From the NCBI RefSeq assembly GCF_025602895.1, contig NW_026516303.1, positions 106,856-170,855 on the forward strand: a stretch of 64,000 nt of DNA, written 5' to 3'. Position numbers and translations under genes: made by a program. The notes beneath the pieces were generated by a model. That model saw nothing but the letters and a program-made list of their open reading frames with translations, made no database searches and was not told the DNA's origin. This document shows, in pieces, positions 1-10,245 of this stretch. Origin of the DNA: Polychytrium aggregatum (taxonomy: Eukaryota > Chytridiomycota > Chytridiomycetes > Polychytriales). The stretch's first letter is position 1, and every line of letters starts with the position of its first letter.

Positions 1-1118
1 TTCTGTTCAACTGATCCGAAACTCGCCGATAATCTTCATGGACAACATCGAGCTGGGATTTCAGAGCATGCATCTGCGCCGAGAGGTGTTCGTTCTTCTC
101 CCTAGCCAGTAATGGAGCGCAGTCAGCGTACTGGTTTGTCGTGCAGCTGTCGCCAAGACCCGCAATGTCCGGCAGAGCCACCTTACCTCTCGGTATCCAG
201 GCTAAACTGCATGTCTTCGCGGAGGGTTTCGAGCTCCCTCGAGGCTTGATAGACCTGAACAGACAGCTTTGACCTCATGGGCTCAGTGGCACGCCATGCC
301 ACGACACAGCAGAGTTAAGGAGTATTTCGGGCTCGGCGACTACACTGCTCATCAACAGGACGGTGGCTCGAAGAATGGTCAGCTTCAGAATGGGTAGGAT
401 ATAGATTCTCCAAGAGCACGTCCTGCGCGCTGATGCACGCCTCATACTCGTTCTTGATATCGCTGAGAATCGACTCGTACGTCTTGAATTCTTGAATGAA
501 CTGATCTGCGCCGATCGGAGAGACGGCATTTCGGACGCATGAAATGAATGCCAGAGTTTGATCAGCCTGGCGCGTGCAGCTCGCCTCGCATGCACCCCAA
601 GAGCACCCGGCGATCGTGAGCCGCCAGAAGAACCTTACCGAAGAGCTCTCGATAGATTTGCAGGCGCACAGGATGCCCTGCATTGAGCCTTTGCCGTGGA
701 CGCACCGTGCAACAGCCGCCTTGGTCAGCACCCTGGCGTGGGAACGGCGGCAGACAAAGCCTCCAGCGAGCACTCACCCATCACCGCCAGTCACCCTGAG
801 TTCCTCTTGCAGACATCGTAGCAACTGGACCAAAAATCTCGGTCTGGTCTTATCGCCTGGATACAGCACCGAACCGCGAGCCGACGCTTGACTCCGCCTC
901 GAAGCAGCGGCTGAGTCTTTCTGGTTGAGATCCAGCACGATCCCCGCGATTGTCTTGGTCTTGATGGTTGCCGGCGGAATCAGCGGATGTGTCTCGTGCT
1001 CACCGATGGAATCGTCCAGGCCCGAGTACAACGGCAGAGATGTTCCGATCCCGCCAGTTGGTATCGGAGATACGAAGATTTTGGACAGGTCCTGGTCGAT
1101 CATGAAGTTCTGGCGCAT
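1..1118 (-). CDS. Coiled-coil protein, partial (runs off the left edge)
   Basis: At least four coding blocks are read on the minus strand. The most upstream I can support starts near MRQNFMIDQDLSKIF (about 1118). It is followed by a block around 570-380 containing IGADQFIQEFKTYESILSDI, then VYQASRELETLREDMQ (about 270-200, ending at a GTAAGG donor). The last block, ending SQLDVVHEDYRRVSDQLNR, is open at base 1. The last three blocks are heptad-rich and acidic/basic, as in a coiled coil. The true start may lie upstream of 1118, because a CAG precedes this ATG as if it were an internal acceptor. I do not recognise the family; centrosomal or ciliary coiled-coil proteins look similar but no specific motif decides it. 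The coding blocks are fairly certain, the exact exon limits are not. Confidence 0.55.
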
Positions 1119-1664
1119 CCTGAGGATGCCGCGATGGTGGCGGTCGTGATGATACGGCGCATCTAGCGTTAGGATACTGGCTGCGGGGCAGCGCTGTCGG
1201 CGAACAGAGCCTATATATCCATCGAGTGGACCAAATATATCGATGCACCCGCAGCAGGTCTACACTCGCATCTCGACATGCTCGCAGATACCTCCTGAAT
1301 GGCTCCGATCGGTTGCTCATGGAACTGCCCGGGCGCTGGCTCTCGATGCCGGTCATGTCGACGGAGCGTGGATGCTTTTGAGACGGGCGTTGCTCGTTGG
1401 AATCGAAACTGGTATCGTGCCTCTCGTCGACCCTGACGATCGCCGGGGTTGATTGTCAGGCGATCCGTGGGGCGCATATGCAGCGTCGTCGGTTTCGATC
1501 TTGGTGGGAAGAACGATCAACACCGTCTCGGCGAGAGCGAGAGCGGACGAGAGCAGGCGAGAGCAGACGAGAACGGAGGGCGGCATCTGGAGCCGATGCC
1601 AGCCGCACTTGCCTGTGCTCTGCCCTGATCTCACCGATCCAGCACCGTCAACTGCAAAACGGCA

Positions 1665-3260
1665 ATGGCCGCGGCGACAAGGATACTGATGGGCCTATTC
1701 TCGCGGACTGGGGTAGCGCTGTCGGCCCCGGTTCGCTCGATCCTGCGGGCCTCGCCCTGGACCCGATCTGTTTCGGCACTCAGTCCAGCGCCCCAGCGAT
1801 GCAGCATGTGGGTGCTCGCCCAACAAGCCAAGCAACCGTGGAGTCGACCCAGCATGCTTTCCGGGCCCGGTTCTCTGATTACCTCGAGACTCAAGACATC
1901 CATGTGGAGGGCTCCAGCACGTTGCTCGGTATCGTCGCTGGTAGCGCAGCGCCCATTTGCGTCTTTGTCGAAGCAGCCGCAGAACAAGATCCCCACCGAA
2001 TGGAGGCGGACTCTGCGGCGGTTCACCAACTCCAAATGGTTCAGTCCCGAATATGTAGTTTATGGCATCATCGGCATCAACTGTGCAGGTAAATTGCGGG
2101 GCTGCGTGGTTTGTCTGAAGACCCAGTCCGCGACACTCGAGATGGCTTCATGGATCCAGCTGCTTTTGCTCATATTTCGCCATCCGGCTCTGCGCAACTT
2201 CAGTGTATCTTGTCTGGCTCTATGCTCAGAAGAATGCAAAAGAGTTCCGGGACTACAAGCTGCTGCAATTCATGTGAGTCTGGTGTGCAGGCGATATGGC
2301 AATATATGCCAGATCTGCAACAAAGCACAGGCAGGAGCCGCTGGCAGCATCCGAACGGAGTGTGCTTAGGATCTGCTGAATGCTCCGAAACATGGCGATG
2401 CGGAATGCCGGCTTGAGTCCCATCTGTGGTGCCTGTCCTTTGCCTCATCCGGAGTGACCTCGATCTTGCATCGTCAGGTACAAGAACTTCATGATCAGCT
2501 GGCCATCGACCGTCGAGCAATTCCGATGGTGGACCATCTTTACCGCCTCGTTCTCGCACATGGAGTTTATGCGTAAGTTGGAGGAGCGACCACGGCGGGC
2601 TGGTCTGCGAGGTGCTCGACATCGATGTATGCGGGACTCGCCGTCGTTGGCGGCGCCAACAGCCCAAGAGCTGCCCTCGACTGGCCTCTGAACGGACCCC
2701 CATTGGTCGTCTACTACTAGATCTGCTTGTCAATATGATGACTCTCTACTTTTTCGGCATCCCGGTATGTACCTATCTGCACTTGCGGTCGTCTGTAGAT
2801 GTCTGCGCTTGGTGACGATGGGAGCGTATGTGCTAACGGGACGTCCTCCACCGCATCTGTCGTCCAGGTGGCGGCATTCCTTGGAAGCGCTCGGTTTCTG
2901 TCGATCTACCTCCTGGCCAGCGCCCCCACGTCGCTCCTGACGCTCATCTACCAGTACTACAAGGCGTCGACCGAGTTCTCGCGAAGCCACGTCCCAGTCC
3001 CTGTGAGCTCGAGCCTGGGCGCCTCGGGCAACACCATGTCGGCGATTGTCATCTTCACCTGCCTCAACCCGCTGGCCACGATCTATCTCTATTTCATTCC
3101 CATTCCTGCATATCTGGCGACCGTCGGCCTGATTCTGCATGATCTGTGGGGCCACTTTTCGAACCAGCAAAGCCGCACCAACTTTATTGCCCATCTTGCC
3201 GGCGCTGGCTTTGGCTTCGTGTACTATTGGCGGCACATCCGCAAGGCCATCCGAAGATGA
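1665..3260 (+). CDS. Mitochondrial rhomboid-family intramembrane serine protease
   Basis: Five exons close in frame (1665-2088, 2204-2273, 2478-2572, 2721-2764, 2868-3260) and give 341 residues. The protein cleaves membrane segments within the bilayer. The catalytic serine sits in the rhomboid motif GASGN and the catalytic histidine in AHLAGAGFGFVYYW near the C-terminus. A conserved helix around YVVYGIIGINCA and a loop FTASFSHMEFMHLLVNM precede them. The N-terminus MAAATRILMGLFSRTGVALS is basic, hydroxylated and free of acidic residues, as in a mitochondrial targeting sequence, which favours the PARL/Pcp1-like branch of the inner membrane. This is why I chose the ATG at 1665. Introns are short (about 100-205 bp) with GTAAAT, GTGAGT, GTAAGT and GTATGT donors. 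The gene is convergent with the coiled-coil gene at 3631. Assignment to the mitochondrial branch is inference; rhomboid membership is secure. Confidence 0.9.
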
Positions 3261-3630
3261 GATTATGTGCGACGCAACCTCGATTTTTCAGGCTTCGGTT
3301 TCCAAAGACCTGTCAGCACCGAGCGACGAGGGTCATAAGGTAGCCGACACCTGCAGCCATTGACCATCATGGTTGTCACACAACATGGAGCTGCCATGCG
3401 AGAGCACAACTCTCGAAGTATGCGGATATGGTAGTGTATTGTGAGCCCAGCAAAGGCACAAACGCCCGCTCGTCCAATAAACACACTCCAGCAACACCGA
3501 ATTGCGACACCGTCCTCATGTATTCGCCTAATGCTGTCGACGCAGCGCACCGGCTGCGGCCGCAACTTTCGCCACCGATCCATTACACGCGGATCAGTCA
3601 ACTTGTCGCCCTAGTTTGAGGGCAGCGATA
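3261..3630. other. Convergent intergenic region
   Basis: 370 bp between the stops of the rhomboid gene and the coiled-coil gene. It should hold both 3' UTRs; I see no further gene or repeat. Confidence 0.6.
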
Positions 3631-5310
3631 CTAATCCTCAGCACCGCTCGCGCTGACTCTGAGCGACTTTTTGAGCTTGTTGGTGAGCAGATCCAGATGC
3701 TGGTGCGTCTCCTGGATCCGTCCCTTTGAAAGCTGGCACAGTTGTAGAATCTCATGCGTCTGCCTTTCCTGAGATTCATGGGCACGCTCAATCTCAGTGA
3801 CCTCCTCGAGCTGCTTTATGATCTGCTTTATCTGCTGCTCGTGACGGGATTTCGAAGACTGCTCGTGCCGCGTCCGTTCCTTGGCGATAGCTTGCTCCAG
3901 ACCCGCCTTTGCTTCCTCAAGCGACTTGTAGTGCAGCTTCTCCTTGTACAACTCCAGCTCTAGCTCCCGAATTTGGGTCGAATGACCCTTGTTGATCTTG
4001 GCCTCCATCTGAACCAACTCCTTTCTCAGAGCGCGGATGGTGATTTCCTGCTGCTGGTGCTTGGCCTTGGACTCGTGCTTTGTCGACTCGAACAAGTCTG
4101 CCAGGGCATGCAGTTGCTCCTGGGACTTACCGAGTTCGCTCTCGAGCGCACGAATCTGAACAGCCTGATCCTTTGCAAATGCGGTAATTTCGGCAAGACG
4201 TGCCTTGACAATATTCAGCAGCGGTAGCGACACCGGAACAGTTGAGTGTGCCGCGGGAGAGGACGGGCGATGGCGCTTGGTCGGATGCCGCTTCTTCTTG
4301 CGATGTTTCTTCTCACGATGGACGCGCCCCCTGCGGCTGGAGCTGACCGAGAGCGCATCGAGATGTGCCAAGGGGTCGGGCGCAAAGACCTGGGTGGGAG
4401 CCGCACCGATAGGCAGGTGCGTGGTTGGCAAACATGCCGAGTTCATGAGCAAAGTCGCTGTGGCAAGAGCAGCCGGGGCAGAGGCGGTGAGAGCAGGATC
4501 CCACAGTGGACGTCCGGGGGTGGCCCGAGCAGTTTTGTAAGATGGAGGTGGCAGCGGGGCAAAGAAAAGGTCGGCCCGAGATTGGGCCGGTCGCTTGGCC
4601 GACGCCGGGACGGCACCGACGGGCTTGGAGGGCTCGGCGCGAATGGACCTATATGCGTCTCGCTGATAGGGCAGGTTGTCTTTTGGGGACGAGCATGCCG
4701 AAGATGCCGAGCTGTCGCTGGAGCCGTCCGTGCTCTGGCGAGTGCGAGAATGGCGGTCCTTCGTTTCCAGCGGCGGCGCAATTGTTACGCGTGGGATGAG
4801 CTCTTGCTTGAGCCGCTCGAGCAACTCGTCCCTGTCGTCGACGATATTCAGGCGCGGCGCTTGTCGTGGGTGGCTTTCGGGAAGAATACTCGGGTCCAGC
4901 AGATCGGCAAACTCCTTTTCGATGTTCCGACGGGTGGTCTCTGGAGAGGCAGCGACGGGGATTCTCGGCCCTGTCGGCTCAGTTCTCACACCGGCTGCAC
5001 GGATGCTTTGGTCGGGTGCTGTTGATCTGGGCCTGGTGCTTCCCGAGCTGTTCAGCGCACCTCGAAGGGTCGGCGAGCCCGAGTCTGCTCTGTTGTGGAT
5101 GCCCTCGAGAAGCGACTGGCTTCGTGGCTGGGAAGACGGGCTGTCCTCAACTCGAAGGTGCAGACTAGCTGCCGAGCGGCTTCGGGCAGCCGGTACAGCC
5201 GCTCGCGACAGCAGATCGTCGCCAAAGGCGCCGCTCGAGACTGGACCATGGGAGGTGCTGGACATTGCCAAAGAAGCGATACAACGTGCCCAGTCAACTG
5301 GTAGGAGCAA
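3631..5310 (-). CDS. Basic/Ser-rich protein with C-terminal coiled coil
   Basis: A single open frame of 559 codons. The first ATG is at 5310; a second in-frame ATG at 5265 (MSSTSHGPVSS) could equally be the start. Residues 1-340 are low-complexity and rich in Ser, Pro and Arg. A strongly basic patch follows (REKKHRKKKRHPTKRHR, about residue 350), which could be a nuclear localisation signal. From about residue 375 to the end there is a long, unbroken heptad-rich coiled coil (for example IRALESELGKSQEQLHALAD and LEQAIAKERTRHEQS). No enzymatic motif is visible. The codon bias and long open frame support a real gene, whereas the overlapping plus-strand ORFs look like shadows. Function unknown; a structural or scaffold role is only a guess. 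Confidence 0.8.
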   Translation of the reverse strand: MLLPVDWARCIASLAMSSTSHGPVSSGAFGDDLLSRAAVPAARSRSAASLHLRVEDSPSSQPRSQSLLEGIHNRADSGSPTLRGALNSSGSTRPRSTAPDQSIRAAGVRTEPTGPRIPVAASPETTRRNIEKEFADLLDPSILPESHPRQAPRLNIVDDRDELLERLKQELIPRVTIAPPLETKDRHSRTRQSTDGSSDSSASSACSSPKDNLPYQRDAYRSIRAEPSKPVGAVPASAKRPAQSRADLFFAPLPPPSYKTARATPGRPLWDPALTASAPAALATATLLMNSACLPTTHLPIGAAPTQVFAPDPLAHLDALSVSSSRRGRVHREKKHRKKKRHPTKRHRPSSPAAHSTVPVSLPLLNIVKARLAEITAFAKDQAVQIRALESELGKSQEQLHALADLFESTKHESKAKHQQQEITIRALRKELVQMEAKINKGHSTQIRELELELYKEKLHYKSLEEAKAGLEQAIAKERTRHEQSSKSRHEQQIKQIIKQLEEVTEIERAHESQERQTHEILQLCQLSKGRIQETHQHLDLLTNKLKKSLRVSASGAED

Positions 5311-5867
5311 TAGATCAGAGCGACGTTACCAAATGTAAAGGCAGTGCAACCCTCAGAACGGAAACATTGGAGCAGTGGCGGCTCAGTAATAGTCGCAGGC
5401 CCGTGATCGATTGATTGCTGCAGATAGACAAATCACTCTGATGTGGGGTAAGCAGAATCTGGAGAAATGCATCGGGTCGCTTCCAGCCCATGGCTCCTGT
5501 TGCGAGTGGCAACCAGGAAGTTCGTCCTTGCCTTGATCTTTTCACATCCCGTAGGCCCAAGCGGAGCCACTAGCTGCATCGCCCAGGGCGCTCTGTTTCG
5601 ATCTGGAGCAGTGATGAACTCCAATGGACACACTTGGCACTGTTTTCACGCGTAGAGTGGCAAGAGAAATGAGGAAATCCAATCGATGATTGCCTTTTAT
5701 ATAGCCAGAGCGACAAAGCAACGGCTCTCGACGAAGCCGTTGCCGGCACAAGGCGGGGGAGTGCGTGGATGAAGATAAAATTAAGGAAGCGGATCAAGGT
5801 GCTGGGCCAGAGCACACAACAGCATGGGCACTGGAGCGAGGGAGGAGTGTTGGGGATGGGGACATGC
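5311..5867. other. Intergenic region between two minus-strand genes
   Basis: About 555 bp holding the 3' UTR of the thioesterase gene and the promoter of the coiled-coil gene. No additional gene, RNA or repeat recognised. Confidence 0.5.
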
Positions 5868-8400
5868 TCAAAGTTTGGCTGCAACGGTGTTGCCGCTTTC
5901 GTCGTCTTGGTTTCCAGGGCTGTCCGAGATGCCCTTGGATATCTTCTCGATTCGGATGACGCCCTCTTGGGCACAAGACATGACGAGGCGTCCATCCATA
6001 GTAAAGATGCGTCCGAATGTCAAGCCACGACCGCCGCACGTTCTCGAGCTCTAGTTGTATTTCGGAGCACAGGTGATTAGCATCGCGAACCAACTGGAAT
6101 ATGGCGAGGTAGGGGGTGCTCGGTAATCCTTACCTCCATTTCGTAGAGGAGCCATTCGTCCGCCCTAAAAGGCTCATGGAACCACTAAGAGAGCAAATCG
6201 CATCGCACAGAGCGATGCGCTTCAGTACAAAACAATAGGAATCACATGCATAAATGCAGCGGGCAGAGCCATCCAGCCATAGTCGGGAGACACCGGCAAG
6301 AGTAATAATCGCTTACAATGGTATGGTCCAGGCTGGCGATCATTTGGAGCCTTGGAGTCGAGAATCGAGTGATTCCGTGGGGAAGAAGGCTCGTGTTGAG
6401 CAGATAATAGTCGGAACAGTAGGCCGCAACGCACTGTGACAAGAGTTGGGCATCCAGTCAGTGCATTGCGATTGCAGAAAAGCAAGCACGCGGGTGATGC
6501 TCGAGAGTTGGGCATACATGATGAACAGAGAGTGCATCGGGGAGCTTGCCCTTGGCACGCATCCAGGCCAGCTGCGGAATCGGAATCGGAATCGGAATCG
6601 GAATGAGAGGGTCGGATGCCCATATATCAGTCAATATCTGCATCGATAGACCGTGAACGCCATAGTGGATTGCCCGACGACATGGAGAAAAATGCACATG
6701 CACAGCTCCGGCACTGGGGTATCGTACCTGCTTTGGCTTTCGTTTCTCCGGGGCTCGCCAGGCCGAAAGCGGTTCGACAGTCTCGCGAATGAGCTTGGCC
6801 TCGATCGGGATAGGCTTTATAACGGGGATCAACCACGACAACGATTACTCAAAGTGTTCCGGCCTTGGCTGGGATTGCCAAGGTTGGTGCTTTAACATCA
6901 CTCAAGACCGTTTCGGCAGGCAAAAAGTCCTCCGACGGGAAGTACTTCGGCACACACAAAGCCAGACGTCTTCTCGGGCATTCGCGGACGCGCAGAAGGC
7001 CCTGTGCAGAATCTGCTGACTTGTGAATGCTGCTGCCTTCGAGATGCACCCTCACCTGCTTCAGCCTCATCTTGATCAGACTAGCAGAGCTGGACGACAC
7101 TTCCGGGTGCTTGAGCAGATAGTTCAGTTCATCTTCCTCGCTGGTCATGGTGAGCGACAGTGGGATGTGAATGGACCGCGTGGAAGAAACGGTCAACAGC
7201 ATGACGAACGGAGCAGCGTGCGGCCAGGGAAGGCCACTCTCGAAGGAAATAGTCATGCCAAAGCATCTGAGCTCGGATGAAACCTACGAGGGAATAGAGT
7301 CTGGATGGGGTGCTTGGGGCATCTCGTACTGAAGACGACAGTGGTGTTAGATGCCGAGACGGCGGCTGGACATGCCTCAGGGACACGGATGCATATGGAG
7401 CCCAGGGGCAACAACCTGGTGATCGAGGGCGTTATCCTCGGATGTTTGGAAAGAACAGATGCAAGAAAATATGATCTTGCCCTTCTGGCTGGCGTTCACG
7501 ATGCGGGTGACGTAGGTTCGTCCTGGAGCGCGATAGTCAGTCGGGGATATGGATGCCGAAAGTCCCTGGCTGTTGGGCAGAGGACGCTGAAATGCGGGGA
7601 CTTACCGTCTCTCACGCGAATCACCTTGTAGATGATGGGGATGTTTGCATCGCCGGGGAGAATAAAGTAGGAATGGAGAGACTATGCAAGAAAAGCGCCA
7701 TGAGAAGCTGATGCATGACTCTTGCCATGCCGACGCCGACGGCAATCTGCGAACGTACATGGACGTGATGCGTGGGAGGAACTTGAGCGGAAGAGGGAAG
7801 CCTCACGTTAGATGGGCCCTTTGGCCGCTTTGCGAGTTGGCAGCAGCAAAAGCGAGCGGAGAAATGCAGGAACGGCGATATGCGGGCAGCAGAGATAAGG
7901 CGACTCCTCAGGAGCGCAGAGCCGACATACCTGTCTTTGTGGCGGCAGCAAGAGCCAAGCCAACGACCTGGCCGCCTGGATCCAGCAGCGAGCCGAGTGG
8001 ATGGGTGAGCGAGCGAAGAGGCTTATGGTCGCAGTCGGTTCAAAGCTGCATCATCGGCAAAATGCAGCTGCGGCAGCATGGGAGAAGGGCATGGATCTGC
8101 TGTGGGACATCTTTGGCCGACAATACCGACCATATACACCGCGAGCCCCCACGGGAAGCCAGAGATGTCTGCTTCTGTAGAGATCGGCATCGATATCTGG
8201 CGATCAGAGGAGCGGGTTTCAGCACGGTATCTCCGGTCCAATATCCCGGCGGGTGCAGCAGAAGCGACGAAGCAGAGCCAGAAGCAGGGCTAGAAGCAGG
8301 GCCAGAGGCCAGCCGGAGCGGCAGACGCAGCAAACACACATTCGAGCTCGAGAGCCGCCTCGATCTCGGTCGAGATGCCTTCGGAGAGGGGCAACTTCAT
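5868..8400 (-). CDS. Peroxisomal acyl-CoA thioesterase (TesB/ACOT8 type)
   Basis: A many-intron gene. Family signatures appear in order on the minus strand: PGGQVVGLALAAATKT (about 7975-7930); VPPTHHVH then SLHSYFILPGDANIPIIYKV; APGRTYVTRIVNASQKGKII; WMRAKGKLPDALSVHH (6571-6518); CVAAYCSDYYLLNTSLLPHG through IASLDHTI (6433-6317); WFHEPFRADEWLLYEME (6184-6134); and GRGLTFGRIFTMDGRLVMS (6050-5868). This matches the double hotdog fold of acyl-CoA thioesterase II, which hydrolyses acyl-CoA to free acid plus CoA. The C-terminus ends AAKL; AKL is a functional variant of the peroxisomal PTS1 signal, so the enzyme probably acts in beta-oxidation or peroxisomal CoA turnover. The start at 8400 (MKLPLSEGISTEIE) and the first one or two exons are tentative. 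A (GGAATC)n run forms part of the acceptor tract of the intron next to 6571. Confidence 0.85.
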
Positions 8401-8584
8401 CGTGGGCAGATGTGGAAGGCCGGTCGAGGCGGGCGGCCGACAGCTTTTATTGAGCGTCGGCATCACATGAATCACCCGTTCTCCCCGAGGCTCATGCGTC
8501 AATCAGCCGAGCCGCCTTGCATCGGCTCGCAGCGTCGTTTGTGCCGGACAGTCGATCGCCAGCGAGCCTGCGGCTGCTTCGTTT

Positions 8585-9570
8585 TCATGCCGGCGGGAAT
8601 ATGCGTTTGAGTGCCCTGTAGGTTTTGCAGTAGACCTCCTTGTCGCCATACGGGATGAGGCCGCAGGGAAGGCCAGGACCTGGAACAGCCATGAGCCGGC
8701 AATCAGCGGATCCGGTGGTGCTCGGCGCTCGCCTCACCACCCGATCGCTCGAATGACACCCGCTGGTGCCGACAGCGACAACGAGGGTTGTGCCGTACCT
8801 GCTTTGCCCGGATGAACACCGCCCTCGCTGTTGTTGATCACACGGACACATCGATGCGCGGCCAATATTAGAGGATACTCAAAGCAAAAGTAGTTGCAGC
8901 ACAGCAGCGGCACTCAACTGTTTGCCTTGGATGATGTAGCGAGGCGCTCCATATGTCCCGGCTTCGTATCCGGCAATCATGTATTCGGGCTCGGTGCCGC
9001 CCGAAGGGCCGGGATTGAACTCGCCGGTGCACACGACCCAGATGAAGTGGTCGGCAAAGTTGCCGTCGGCGACCAGAACATCATAGTCGACCACATGATA
9101 CTCGAGGTCGCCGTAAGAGACCGTCGCACCCTTCAGATGGGCACCGCACTTGCCCGGGTGCAAGCCGCCCTGAGACGGCAAAGGGTAATACCGGGCATTG
9201 GATGTGGCAGCGAAGATCAGTCCACGATGGCACAACGATGGCAATGGCGAGATGACGCTGCCAGGGTGGTGTCGAGGCCGCCCTCACCCAAGCAGCAGCG
9301 ACCTTGGGACGGCAGCCCAGAATCTTACAAAAATATCGGCCCGTGCGATGAAGAGCGGCCTTCCGTCAACCTCAAATCCGCCAGGCACGGCATTGGCAGG
9401 GATGTTGCCTATGATCCGGTTGAAGACGCGGGGCACCTTCGTCAGGGCAGCAGTGCTATGGCAGTACCAGGGCGAAGCGAGTACGCAGGATCGCCGCGAG
9501 AGCGACAGGGCGTACCTCCGTGAGCCCGCTCCCATCGCACGGGGCTGTGTGGTTGCGGTACCCAGTCCAT
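8585..9570 (-). CDS. DM9-repeat (DUF3421) protein
   Basis: Minus-strand exons carry two DM9-type repeats. The first reads IPANAVPGGFEVDGRPLF.IARA, then GGLHPGKCGAHLKGATVSYG and YHVVDYDVLV. The second reads EYMIAGYEAGTYGAPRYII, GGVHPGKAG and GLIPYGDKEVYCKTYRAL, ending at the stop 8585. DM9 proteins bind glycans in animals (CGL1-type lectins, natterin-related proteins), so a sugar-binding role is possible but unproven. The start near 9570 (MDWVPQPHSPV, fitting the Trp that opens the fold) is inferred, as is the order of the small exons. No signal peptide is evident. A dispersed repeat (9640-9830) lies directly upstream. Confidence 0.7.
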
Positions 9571-9639
9571 TCCCGCAGAGTCGATGCAGATGGGCAGTGC
9601 GTTTTGCGAGGCCGGCTGGGCCGAATGTCCATGAACACT

Positions 9640-9830
9640 ATGAAAAAATTTCTTGTTAAAAATTGAGCGAGAACGAAAAAACGCGCTCTCGGAGCCACCT
9701 CGGTCGGCGAGAAGAGCAGTCTCTGGCGAGAGACCCCCGAGGGAAGGCGAGAAGCCTCTCGCCGTCACACACACACACTTTGCACAAGGGAGTCAAATGC
9801 CGTCAATCGACCATGGCCGGATTCCAACTT
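9640..9830. repeat. Dispersed repeat R1, copy A
   Basis: About 150-190 bp that recurs at 63741-63905 in the same orientation. Both copies share a TGAAAAAATTTC start, GAGCGAGAACGAAA, GCCACCTCGGTCGGCGAGA, AGAGCAGTCTCTGGCGAGA and the end CACTTTGCACAAGGGAGTC. Copy A has about 22 extra bases (GACCCCCGAGGGAAGGCGAG region). No ORF is conserved with certainty. Both copies lie just upstream of minus-strand genes. Confidence 0.85.
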
Positions 9831-10047
9831 TGCTGCGCCACATACAACGTGACTTTCAGGTGACCGAGACGAGCAGCCGCGAGGAGGCCGGAAAAATTGA
9901 TAGTGCGATCTCAGGCGAGAACCGCGACGGCGCTCTCGGGGCGTGATGCCCTTCTCGCCGAGAAGCCCGTGTGCGCAGCAGACCGCCTTCCTTTCTGGGC
10001 AGAGCGGCCAGCAAGCAGCCACCGCATGGCTGGTTCGTCGTCGCTGA

Positions 10048-10160
10048 TCCGACTGCCATAGCTTCCCACCAACTGCCATAGCTTCCCACCAACTGCCATA
10101 GCTTCCCATCGCATGCCATTGCTTCCCATCGCATGCCATTGCTTCCGACTGCATGCCGGG
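10048..10160. repeat. 20-bp tandem repeat
   Basis: Five to six tandem 20-bp units in two sub-families: GCCATAGCTTCCCACCAACT followed by GCCATTGCTTCCCATCGCAT. The order suggests unit-by-unit expansion after a variant arose. It lies downstream of the ankyrin gene, in non-coding DNA. Confidence 0.9.
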
Positions 10161-10245
10161 CAGACGTGTGCGTGTTCAGGTTCAGGTTCCAGAAAATGAC
10201 AACCAGCGCTCAAATCAAGGAGCAACCTTATCCTGCAGCGGCGGC

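Noticed and set aside
9640-9830. R1 as a tRNA or 5S rRNA gene
   Set aside because: No acceptor-stem pairing or GGTTCGAATCC-type B box, and no 5S-like internal promoter could be seen.
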